Assembly (NCBI GenBank): GCA_029976075.1
Contig: JARKNW010000035.1
Span: 167,482 to 231,481, forward strand
Source: Pleomorphomonas sp.
Lineage (GTDB): Bacteria > Pseudomonadota > Alphaproteobacteria > Rhizobiales > Pleomorphomonadaceae
Direction of reading: 5' to 3'
DNA length: 64,000 bases
Made by a program: the position numbers and the translations under genes. Below, in pieces: positions 16,557-23,537 of this stretch (position 1 is the stretch's first letter; every line of letters starts with the position of its first letter). Under the pieces are notes generated by a model that was not told the DNA's origin, searched no databases, and saw only the letters and a list, made by a program, of their open reading frames with translations.

Positions 16557-16801
16557 GGAACCCTCCGAGATGCCGACCAGCTCCTGATGAACTGGCCGGC
16601 TGTTGCCCCTGAAGGTTCGGCTGGCGAGCCCTTAACTCGATGCCGATCCAACCGAGGGAAGATGGGCGCGCTGACAATTGCGCTGACGGGCGCGCGCCGC
16701 CTAAACCACCGGTGGGGCGGGCCGGTGGCTGCAATGGGTCGCAAGGCTCGCTTCAGGATCGAGATGAGCGCGACCAGGAATTGAAAAAGGGCTTTCAGCA
16801 T
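16553..16801 (-). CDS. Small protein with hydrophobic N-terminus (uncertain)
   Basis: An 82-residue ORF. MLKALFQFLVALISILKRAL is a hydrophobic, amphipathic stretch. The remainder is rich in Arg, Pro and Ser and could be non-coding in character. In favour: GAGGG upstream of the ATG, a start 8 bp after the HD gene and a 4-bp overlap with the next start. Function unknown. Confidence 0.4.
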   Translation of the reverse strand: MLKALFQFLVALISILKRALRPIAATGPPHRWFRRRAPVSAIVSAPIFPRLDRHRVKGSPAEPSGATAGQFIRSWSASRRVP

Positions 16802-16808
16802 GGTGCCC

Positions 16809-17531
16809 TCAGGCGGCTTTGGCGGGCTGGATGCGCCATTGTTCGAAACGGCGGTACCATTCGGCGGCGGCGCGGCTGCGCGTCCATGGGCGCAGCTCGC
16901 CGCGCGTGCGGACAGCTCGGGCGGCCAGCACTTCGGGCGGCCAGATGGCGTCGTAGGGTTCGGTGAGCACGTCGCCGAGGATCTGCCGCCGCTCGGTGTC
17001 GAGCATGCGGATGTCCATTTCCTTGACGGCGTCCTCGATGTGGCGCGGCAAAGTTTCCGGCAGGCCGCAGAGCTTGCGCAGCTCGCGATCGAGCGTGGCC
17101 TTGCAGCCTTCGATGGCGACGGACACCGGGCCGCGGCCGGCCAGCGCCTTGCGCAGGATGACGAGCGCTTCCGGGCCGATGTGGCGGCCGAGCAGCACGG
17201 CCATCGCCGCCTCGAGCATCTTGGCGGCCGGCGTGGTGAAATCGCCGAAGAAGGCTTCGTGGGCGTCGTGCATCAGGAAGGCTAGCGCCAGGGTGATGTT
17301 GCTGGTTTCGGCCAGCAGCGCCTCGGCGCCGACGACGCAATGCTGCGCCACCGAATAAGTTGGAACAGCTGCCGCGCTGACCAGCTTGTTGTCGTCGGCA
17401 TGCGCATCGAAGCGGGCGATGCCAGATAACGGCGCGGCCAGATCGGCCCAGATGTCGATGGCCGAAAGGTTCGGCCGGGCCAGATCGATGGCGCGGCCGC
17501 TCGACAGCTGTTTCCAGATGGGCGCGGTCAT
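16809..17531 (-). CDS. HD-domain phosphohydrolase (YfbR-like)
   Basis: A 240-residue HD-superfamily hydrolase. The metal ligands are visible in YSVAQHCVVGAEALL and LMHDAHEAFFGDFTTPAAKML, the order seen in YfbR-type 5'-deoxynucleotidases and related phage enzymes. It probably acts on nucleotides together with the MazG-like protein and the dNMP kinase, reshaping pools during replication. The ATG at 17531 overlaps the upstream stop as ATGA. Confidence 0.8.
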   Translation of the reverse strand: MTAPIWKQLSSGRAIDLARPNLSAIDIWADLAAPLSGIARFDAHADDNKLVSAAAVPTYSVAQHCVVGAEALLAETSNITLALAFLMHDAHEAFFGDFTTPAAKMLEAAMAVLLGRHIGPEALVILRKALAGRGPVSVAIEGCKATLDRELRKLCGLPETLPRHIEDAVKEMDIRMLDTERRQILGDVLTEPYDAIWPPEVLAARAVRTRGELRPWTRSRAAAEWYRRFEQWRIQPAKAA

Positions 17532-17803
17532 GCGCCACCGCCGAGGCCGTAGGCCCACATCAGCGCGCCGACGACCAGCAACACCAGCGCCAGGGCGTCG
17601 ATGGCGGCGTTGAGCCCGGCCAGCGCCAGTTCCTTGGCGCGCTGGAAAGCGCGGACGGCCGGCGTGCCGGGAAAGCCGTTCAGCGCCAGATCGAAATAGA
17701 GCTGGTCGTCGCTGGGGTCCGGCTGGCCGGTTTCGCGGGCCTTGCGGATGGAGGCGCGGATGGTGTCGCTCATGGCGACGGGATCGGAAACGAGAATGGT
17801 CAT
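17528..17803 (-). CDS. Small membrane protein
   Basis: A 91-residue protein with a helical cytoplasmic part (DTIRASIRKARETGQPDPSDDQLYFDLALNGFP) and one C-terminal membrane segment (ALALVLLVVGALMWAYGL). The ATG at 17803 follows a GGGGG stretch. Function unknown. Confidence 0.55.
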   Translation of the reverse strand: MTILVSDPVAMSDTIRASIRKARETGQPDPSDDQLYFDLALNGFPGTPAVRAFQRAKELALAGLNAAIDALALVLLVVGALMWAYGLGGGA

Positions 17804-17829
17804 GGCTGGCCCCCAGTGCTGGCCTCTTG

Positions 17830-18015
17830 TCAGGCCGCGGCGCGCGCGGCCTTGCAATTTCCGGCGTATTCGACGCTGGGGTTGGCACCGTCCGTCAGGA
17901 CCAGACAAAGCTCCGCGCCATCGCGATAGGTTTCGACGACGGTCCGCACGGTCTTGCCGCTGCGCACCGTCACCTTGTCGCCAGGCTGGAAGATTGGGCT
18001 TGTCGACGCTGACAT
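17830..18015 (-). CDS. Small SH3-like protein, first gene of the leftward early operon
   Basis: A 61-residue protein. FQPGDKVTVRSGKTVRTVVETYRDGAELCLVLTDG is a compact beta-barrel-like sequence, reminiscent of KOW/DUF2158-type folds. It is the first gene after the putative leftward promoter, with a leader of about 60 bases. Function unknown. Confidence 0.55.
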   Translation of the reverse strand: MSASTSPIFQPGDKVTVRSGKTVRTVVETYRDGAELCLVLTDGANPSVEYAGNCKAARAAA

Positions 18016-18080
18016 GGTGATGACCCCGCATCGCGCCGCCTCTTCGTGTCGCATGCGACAGATTGGCGGCTGATGGGGTA

Positions 18081-18115
18081 TGCATATCACCGGTTATTTC
18101 TGGAAGTCAACCGGT
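18081..18115 (-). promoter_or_regulatory. Leftward early promoter (PL-like) with operator
   Basis: Read on the minus strand: TTGACT (18105-18110), an 18-bp spacer, TATGCA (18081-18086). The spacer contains the 14-mer CCGGTTATTTCTGG (18090-18103, plus-strand reading), which occurs again inside the rightward promoter at 19463-19476. An inverted repeat ACCGGTT/AACCGGT (18089-18095/18109-18115) frames it. It is the obvious target for the S24 repressor. Confidence 0.6.
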
Positions 18116-18196
18116 TTTAGCTGGCGAGCAAACTGGACACCGCAACCATCGGCGATCTGCTACAATCGCCAGTGGTTAGGCAATAGAGATCGAGCC

Positions 18197-18706
18197 ATGT
18201 TCGACCTATATGTGGGCTTGCTGATAGGGTCGCTTTTAGTGGTGCCCCTCGCCGCCATTTTGGCGGCCTGGAAGCATTTGCGGGTATTCGCCGGATTTTT
18301 GGCTGTCTTCGGAGTGTTTCTATCTCTCTCACTTTTGCTTTTCGCTCATGCACAGCAAGAGAAAGATCAGCGGACCAGCAATACAAATACCCAAGAAAGC
18401 CAATTATCTTGCAAACAAGACTTACAATGTTGGGGTGATAAAAACATATTTTCAGCTATAAGCGTCTGCAAGCCATCTATAGAAAAACTAGCCGGAATTG
18501 ACTATAGATTGACAGACGGTTTACTTGACTTAAAGTTCACTAGATTTAAATGGGAAAATACTGAGAAATCGACCGTTATTTACTTTGGTGATGCAATTCA
18601 GTTCCAAAATGAAATTGGAAACTGGATCAGGCATACATATTCATGCGTTTATGACCCGCGCACAAATACAGCCGCTGAAGCGAACGCTTGGCCGGGACAC
18701 CTTTAA
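18197..18706 (+). CDS. Membrane-anchored lysogenic-conversion candidate (moron)
   Basis: A 169-residue protein with two N-terminal membrane segments (LYVGLLIGSLLVVPLAAILAAW and VFAGFLAVFGVFLSLSLLLFAHA). An extracytoplasmic domain follows with paired cysteines (SCKQDLQCWGDKN, VCKPSIEKL, YSCVYDPRT) and the run YRLTDGLLDLKFTRFKWENT. I recall similar Cys/Trp domains in uncharacterised exported proteobacterial proteins. The coding sequence is clearly more AT-rich than its surroundings. It lies between the leftward operator and the repressor gene, and its 3' end overlaps the repressor's by four bases, a place expressed in lysogens in other phages. Confidence 0.65.
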   Translation: MFDLYVGLLIGSLLVVPLAAILAAWKHLRVFAGFLAVFGVFLSLSLLLFAHAQQEKDQRTSNTNTQESQLSCKQDLQCWGDKNIFSAISVCKPSIEKLAGIDYRLTDGLLDLKFTRFKWENTEKSTVIYFGDAIQFQNEIGNWIRHTYSCVYDPRTNTAAEANAWPGHL

Positions 18707-19404
18707 ACTCCGAACAACTCCCGCAATGTAAGAACCCTGTGAACGGCAACGATCGTCGACCGCTTAAACTCAATTCGTCCTTCAGGGTTGAGTTGCCGGA
18801 CAACCACAGCTTCCGAATTGGTATGATCAAGCTCTTTGAGCCAGCTCTCAATAGGGGCTCCCGAATGTGTTTTTGTTTGAACGATGACATCATCACCAGG
18901 CCGCGGGGGCCTATCGGGAGATACGAAGATAAGATCTCCAGAGCGATAGCGCGGGGACATTGAGTCTCCATGAACGTATAAAGCATATACGTTTTTGGCT
19001 TTCATCATCCCTGGCGGCCGCTTAACAGCATCCACCTGCTCGTCAATTTTAAAACTATTAATCGCAGATGCAGCGGCAATGCCATAAACCGGAACATCGT
19101 CTCCATAATACATCGATGTTGATGGTATGGATTGTAATTCCGATATCGGTCGTTCATCGCTGTCTAATACTGCCACTTCTCCAAACTGAAGACCTGCATT
19201 CTTCATAGTAAGCAAGAGCTCTGCGGTCGTCCAATCAAGGGCTTTCGCCAGCGGGGCGATGTTTTTCGAACGAACATCACCTTTCTTGCCGCGCACAATG
19301 TCGGAGACGTAATTCTTGCTCAGCTTGCCGATGCTTTCGGCTTGGGCTGGACCACGCTTCAATTCCGCCAAGCGTTTGGAGACGATTTCTGCAAGTGTGC
19401 TCAT
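18703..19404 (-). CDS. Prophage repressor, S24/LexA-type
   Basis: A 233-residue repressor. The N-terminal helix-turn-helix (residues about 1-65, SIGKLSKNYVSDIVRGKKGDVRSKNIAPLAKAL) binds operators. The C-terminal peptidase S24 domain has the catalytic Ser in HGDSMSPRYRSGD and a candidate Lys in WLKELD. The linker VYGIAAASAINSF resembles the Ala-x cleavage region of C2-like repressors, so SOS-triggered self-cleavage is plausible but not certain. It lies between two outward promoters that share a 14-mer. Its 3' end overlaps the convergent moron gene. Confidence 0.92.
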   Translation of the reverse strand: MSTLAEIVSKRLAELKRGPAQAESIGKLSKNYVSDIVRGKKGDVRSKNIAPLAKALDWTTAELLLTMKNAGLQFGEVAVLDSDERPISELQSIPSTSMYYGDDVPVYGIAAASAINSFKIDEQVDAVKRPPGMMKAKNVYALYVHGDSMSPRYRSGDLIFVSPDRPPRPGDDVIVQTKTHSGAPIESWLKELDHTNSEAVVVRQLNPEGRIEFKRSTIVAVHRVLTLRELFGV

Positions 19405-19454
19405 TCCTGAATTATCCGGTAATGGGCGCCAGTTTGCACGCCAGTAATAGGCGG

Positions 19455-19482
19455 TTGACGCGCCGGTTATTTCTGGTATTCA
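19455..19482 (+). promoter_or_regulatory. Rightward early promoter (PR-like) with operator
   Basis: TTGACG (19455-19460), a 16-bp spacer and TATTCA (19477-19482). The spacer is almost filled by the 14-mer CCGGTTATTTCTGG (19463-19476) shared with the leftward promoter. A related half-site, CCGGTAAT, lies at about 19415-19422, closer to the repressor start. The -10 element ends only seven bases before the ATG at 19490. Confidence 0.65.
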
Positions 19483-19489
19483 TTGGGGC

Positions 19490-19756
19490 ATGGAAAAGCT
19501 CCTCGCCACACACCTCACCGAACTCTCCACGCGCTACGCCAAAGCCATGGGCGTTTCGCTGGCGACGTTGTCGGAGAGGGCCGCCGGCGATTGGCGGTTC
19601 TTCAAGCAAGTGGCGGATGGATCGCTGAATTTTCGCATCCGCTCCTATGACCGGGCAATGGCCTGGTTCTCCGACAACTGGCCGGCGGATGCCGAGTGGC
19701 CGTCCGACGTGCCGCGCCCGCAGCCTTCAGACAAGCAAGGCGATGCATCATGCTGA
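19490..19756 (+). CDS. Cro-position small regulator
   Basis: An 88-residue protein, the first gene of the rightward operon. LATHLTELSTRYAKAMGVSLATLSERAAGDWRFF could form a helix-turn-helix, and FRIRSYDRAMAWFSDNWP is a tryptophan-rich tail segment. By position it should act like Cro, but no family is recognised with certainty. The ATG lies seven bases after the promoter -10 element, so its transcript is probably leaderless or nearly so. Its stop overlaps the next start. Confidence 0.6.
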   Translation: MEKLLATHLTELSTRYAKAMGVSLATLSERAAGDWRFFKQVADGSLNFRIRSYDRAMAWFSDNWPADAEWPSDVPRPQPSDKQGDASC

Positions 19757-20160
19757 AAGCCTTCATCATCACTCGCGTTGCCAGGATGCTGCGGCGCCTC
19801 GAGCCGAGGCGGCAGCTTTCGCTTTCGGTCCGCGCCGATCTGATTTCCCCTCCGGCCTCCTCCTCCCGGCCGGCGCCATCCTCGCCTCCTTCCGTGGATG
19901 GCATTCCCTCCGCCGATGTGCCTCCTCCCGCATCGGCGGAGCCCCTTTCGTCCGCGGCGCCGGCCAGGGCGGTCCGCTTCGTTGCCCTCAAGGTATGGGC
20001 GACGCGGCTCGGCATCGTCGGCCTGGTCGCCATGGGGTTCGGCACGTTCACCCTTTTCATCACCCGGTCCGTCGTGGGGCTGGCGATCGGCGCGGCCGTC
20101 GGCGTCGCGCTGTCGGTACGGCGCGCGCTGCGCATTTCCGCCGACGATATCGACTTCTGA
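19750..20160 (+). CDS. Membrane protein with Pro/Ser-rich linker
   Basis: A 136-residue protein. A basic N-terminus (ITRVARMLRRLEPRRQ) is followed by a Ser/Pro/Ala linker and two C-terminal membrane segments (LGIVGLVAMGFGTFTLFI, SVVGLAIGAAVGVALSV). Start overlaps the previous stop (ATGCTGA). Function unknown; a role in superinfection exclusion or membrane anchoring of replication is a guess. Confidence 0.55.
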   Translation: MLKAFIITRVARMLRRLEPRRQLSLSVRADLISPPASSSRPAPSSPPSVDGIPSADVPPPASAEPLSSAAPARAVRFVALKVWATRLGIVGLVAMGFGTFTLFITRSVVGLAIGAAVGVALSVRRALRISADDIDF

Positions 20161-20175
20161 CCTCGGGAGGCCGCC

Positions 20176-20286
20176 GTGGAACTCTTGGTTCGCATCGCCT
20201 TCAAATCTTTCGATCTCTTCGGGCTGCTCCTCATGGTCGCCCTGTCGATTGCCGCCGTCTCGGGCCTCGTGCTGGCCATCGGCTGA
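20176..20286 (+). CDS. Small membrane peptide (36 aa)
   Basis: A GTG-started ORF with GGGAGG five bases upstream. The product has a short amphipathic start (ELLVRIAFKSFDLF) and one membrane helix (GLLLMVALSIAAVSGLVLAIG). Too short for routine calling but well formed; it sits between two rightward-operon genes. Function unknown. Confidence 0.5.
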   Translation: MELLVRIAFKSFDLFGLLLMVALSIAAVSGLVLAIG

Positions 20287-20354
20287 CTGTTGTTTTTGCC
20301 GATCGGTCGCCTACCGACCAGCGGAATTCATTGCGATTTTTCCGGAGAGTGGAA

Positions 20355-20792
20355 ATGGACTTCAACCCGGTCATCAAGACGGCCATCGACGTGCAGATCA
20401 GCGCCCTGAACGGCGTTGAGGCCGCCGCCGAGCTGGTGGGCATGGGAAAGAGCCAGCTGGCCGCCTATCGCCACCCCGATCGTGGCGAGCGCATCCCGCT
20501 GGTGGTGGCCATGCAGCTCGACCAGATGGCCGGAAAGCCGGTGATTTTGGAGCGCGCCGCGGCGCTGCTCGGCTACCGGATGGTTCGTATCGACCAGGAC
20601 GACGACGCCTCGGACATCACCATGGCGCTGGGCCTTCTGGCAGCCGCCGCCGGACAGTTGATTTCGACGGGCATCCAGGCCGGCGCCGACCGCGTCTATA
20701 CGCCGCAGGAACGCCGCGAGATGGGCCAACTGCTCGCCGCCCTGTCGAACACATCGGCGCAACTGACGCAGGCGCTTGGCGAGGCCGAATAA
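20355..20792 (+). CDS. CII-like phage regulatory protein
   Basis: A 145-residue protein. AALNGVEAAAELVGMGKS-type helix-turn-helix sequence, then YRHPDRGERIPLVVAMQLDQMAGKPVILERAAALLGYRMV, resembles the Phage_CP76/CII family of lysogeny regulators. The C-terminal half is helical (AAAAGQLISTGIQAG, LLAALSNTSAQLTQAL) and could oligomerise. A GGAGAG site precedes the ATG at 20355. Its place between early membrane genes and replication genes matches cII in lambda-like phages. Confidence 0.6.
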   Translation: MDFNPVIKTAIDVQISALNGVEAAAELVGMGKSQLAAYRHPDRGERIPLVVAMQLDQMAGKPVILERAAALLGYRMVRIDQDDDASDITMALGLLAAAAGQLISTGIQAGADRVYTPQERREMGQLLAALSNTSAQLTQALGEAE

Positions 20793-20796
20793 GACC

Positions 20797-20958
20797 ATGC
20801 GCCGCCTCGTCGAGGACACAGCCATCACCATCACGCGCGGCGCCTGCCGCTTCAGGGTGCGGGTGTTCCGCTGGACGGGCGGCAAGGCAAGGCGATCGGC
20901 GATCTGGTCGCCGGCAGAGATGGACAAGATCAGGAAGGCGATGGGGAAAGCGAGATGA
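20797..20958 (+). CDS. Small basic protein
   Basis: A 53-residue, Arg-rich protein (TRGACRFRVRVFRWTGGKARRSAIWSPAEMDKIRKAMGKAR). It begins 4 bp after the CII-like gene and its stop overlaps the start of the helicase-methyltransferase gene by four bases, so it is translationally coupled. Function unknown. Confidence 0.5.
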   Translation: MRRLVEDTAITITRGACRFRVRVFRWTGGKARRSAIWSPAEMDKIRKAMGKAR

Positions 20959-23537
20959 ATGCACCGACCGACTATCTCGATTTCCTGAAGGCCAAGATGG
21001 TGACGGCGCCGGTTGCCGGCCTCGACCTGGCCAATAGGATCGGCGCCATCAACCCGGCGCTGCGGCCGCACTGCAAGCTGATCGTGCCATGGGCGATCAA
21101 GGGTGGCCGGCGTGCCATCTTCGCCCGCTTCGGCCTGCACAAGACGTCAATGCAGCTGGAGATCGAGCGGCTGATCCTGGCGGCCGAGGGCGGCGCTGGC
21201 TTGATCGTCTGCCCGCTGGGCGTGCGCCAGGAGTTCGCCCGCGACGCCGAGCTCTACTTCACCGGCGACTGCGCCGTTCGGGTCAAGTTCATCCGCCGGG
21301 CCGAGGATATCGAGCCGGGTGTCATCCACCTGACCAACTACGAGACGGTGCGCGACGGCAAGCTCGACCCGCGTCTGTTCACCGTGGTCAGCCTCGACGA
21401 GGCCTCGTGCCTGCGCGGCTTCGGCGCCTCGAAGACGTTCCGCGAGTTCATGCGGCTGTTCGCCGGGGTGCGCTACAAGTTCGTCGCCACGGCGACGCCC
21501 TCGCCGAATGATTTCATCGAGCTGTTGGCCTATGCGGCTTTCCTCGAAATCATGGATGTCGGCGAGGCCAAGACGCGGTTTTTCAAGCGCAACAGCGAGA
21601 AGGCCGACAAGCTCACCATCCATCCGCACAAGGAAGAGGAATTCTGGCGCTGGGTTTCCACCTGGGCCGTGTTCATCTCCAAGCCCAGCGACCTCGGCTG
21701 TTCGGATGATGGCTATGTGCTGCCGGAGATGGATGTGCGCTGGCACGAGATCCCGGCCGACCATGCGCACGCCGGCTTCGAGGCGAGCGGCCAGGGTCGG
21801 CTGCTGAAGGAAGCGGCGATTGGCGTGCAGAACGCGGCGGCCGAGAAGCGGACCAGCCTCGACGCCCGCATTGCCAAGGTGCTGGCCTTGCGCGCCGAAG
21901 CACCTGGCGAGCACCGCATCATATGGCACGACCTCGAGGCCGAGCGGCACGCGATCGAGAAGGCCATTCCCACGGCCAAGGTGATCTATGGCAGCCAAGA
22001 CCTCGACGAGCGCGAGGGGCGGGTGATCGACTTTTCCGACGGGCGGTTCGCCGAGCTGGCCGCCAAGCCGTCGATCGCCGGATCTGGCTGCAATTTCCAG
22101 CGCCACTGCGCCTGGGAGATTTTCGCCGGCATCGGCTTCAAGTTCAACGACATGATCCAGGCCATTCACCGCGTGCAGCGCTTCGGCCAGACGCGGCGGG
22201 TGCGGATCGACCTCATCTACACCGAGGCCGAGCGGCCGGTGCGCCGCGAGATCGAGCGCAAATGGCGCCAGCACATCGAACTGGAGGAGCGGATGGTGGA
22301 GATCGTGCAGAAATACGGCCTCACCCAGGCGGCCATGGGCGACATCCTCGTCCGCTCCTTGGGCGTCGAGCGGGTCGAGGCCTATGGCCACAACTACCGC
22401 TGCATCCACAACGATTGCGTCGAAGAGGTGCGGACGATGCCGGAGGCCTCGGTCGACCTGATCGTCACGTCGATTCCGTTCTCGACACAGTACGAATATT
22501 CGCCGAGCTTCAACGACTTCGGCCACACCGACGACGACGAGCACTTCTTCCGGCAGATGGATTTTCTGATCCCGGAGCTGTTGCGGGTGGTCAAGCCCGG
22601 CCGGGTCGCGGCGATCCATGTGAAGGACAGGATCACGCCGGGCGGCATAACCGGGCTGGGCTTTCAGACCGTGTCGCCCTTCTCGGACATGACCGTCGAG
22701 CGCTTTCGCCGGCACGGCTGGGCCTTCATGGCGCGCAAGACGGTGACCACCGACGTGGTGCGCGAGAACAACCAGACCTATCGCCTCGGCTGGACCGAGC
22801 AGTGCAAGGACGGCTCCAAGATGGGCTACGGCCTGCCGGAATACGTGCTGCTGTTCCGCCGGCCGCCGACCGATCGGTCCAACGGCTATGCCGACGATCC
22901 CGTCCGCAAGGACAAGAAGATGTGGGTGGAGGGCGAGGCCGGCGCCGTGTGGGACAACGTAGACGGCTATTCCCGCGCCCGCTGGCAGATCGATGCCCAT
23001 GGCTACACCAGGTCGTCGGGCGATCGGCCGCTCGGGCCGGAGGACTATCTCGGCCTCGATGCCGGTGACGTGTGGAAGCTGTGGAAGCGCGAAAACCTCG
23101 CCCATGTCTATGATTTCGAGCACCACGTGAAGGTGGCCGAGGCGCTGGACATCTCCGGCTGCCTGCCCGTCACCTTCATGCTGCTGCCGCCACATTCGCC
23201 GCATCCGGACGTCTGGACCGACATCACGCGCATGCGGACCATGAACACCCTGCAGGCCGGCGCCGGACGCGAGCAGCACCTCTGCCCGCTGCAGTTCGAC
23301 ATCGTCGACCGGCTGATCGTGCAGCTGAGCCAGCCCGGCGAGACGGTGCTCGACCCGTTCGGCGGCCTGATGACCGTGCCCTATTGCGCCATCAAGCTCG
23401 GCCGCAAGGGCATCGGCATCGAACTGAGCAAAAGCTACTGGCTGGACGGGGTGAAATATTGCGAGGCGGCCGAGCGGGAGGTGGAAACGCCGACGCTGTT
23501 CGACCTGATCGGGATGCAGGCGGAGGCGGCGGAATGA
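20955..23537 (+). CDS. SNF2-type helicase fused to a DNA methyltransferase
   Basis: An 860-residue fusion. Residues about 1-460 form an SNF2/SF2 helicase: motif I region ARFGLHKTSMQLE, motif II SLDEAS, motif III ATATPSPND, motif VI AIHRVQRFGQTRRV. In motif I the usual Gly before Lys-Thr is His (GLHKT for GLGKT), which may weaken ATP binding. Residues about 480-845 form an amino-methyltransferase: motif IV as TSIPFSTQYEYS (instead of S/DPPY) and SAM-binding DPFGGLMTVPYCAIKLGRKGIGIE. It could modify phage DNA and act against restriction, like DarB of P1, though that protein has a different domain order. A C5-methyltransferase gene follows with ATGA overlap. Confidence 0.85.
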   Translation: MNAPTDYLDFLKAKMVTAPVAGLDLANRIGAINPALRPHCKLIVPWAIKGGRRAIFARFGLHKTSMQLEIERLILAAEGGAGLIVCPLGVRQEFARDAELYFTGDCAVRVKFIRRAEDIEPGVIHLTNYETVRDGKLDPRLFTVVSLDEASCLRGFGASKTFREFMRLFAGVRYKFVATATPSPNDFIELLAYAAFLEIMDVGEAKTRFFKRNSEKADKLTIHPHKEEEFWRWVSTWAVFISKPSDLGCSDDGYVLPEMDVRWHEIPADHAHAGFEASGQGRLLKEAAIGVQNAAAEKRTSLDARIAKVLALRAEAPGEHRIIWHDLEAERHAIEKAIPTAKVIYGSQDLDEREGRVIDFSDGRFAELAAKPSIAGSGCNFQRHCAWEIFAGIGFKFNDMIQAIHRVQRFGQTRRVRIDLIYTEAERPVRREIERKWRQHIELEERMVEIVQKYGLTQAAMGDILVRSLGVERVEAYGHNYRCIHNDCVEEVRTMPEASVDLIVTSIPFSTQYEYSPSFNDFGHTDDDEHFFRQMDFLIPELLRVVKPGRVAAIHVKDRITPGGITGLGFQTVSPFSDMTVERFRRHGWAFMARKTVTTDVVRENNQTYRLGWTEQCKDGSKMGYGLPEYVLLFRRPPTDRSNGYADDPVRKDKKMWVEGEAGAVWDNVDGYSRARWQIDAHGYTRSSGDRPLGPEDYLGLDAGDVWKLWKRENLAHVYDFEHHVKVAEALDISGCLPVTFMLLPPHSPHPDVWTDITRMRTMNTLQAGAGREQHLCPLQFDIVDRLIVQLSQPGETVLDPFGGLMTVPYCAIKLGRKGIGIELSKSYWLDGVKYCEAAEREVETPTLFDLIGMQAEAAE

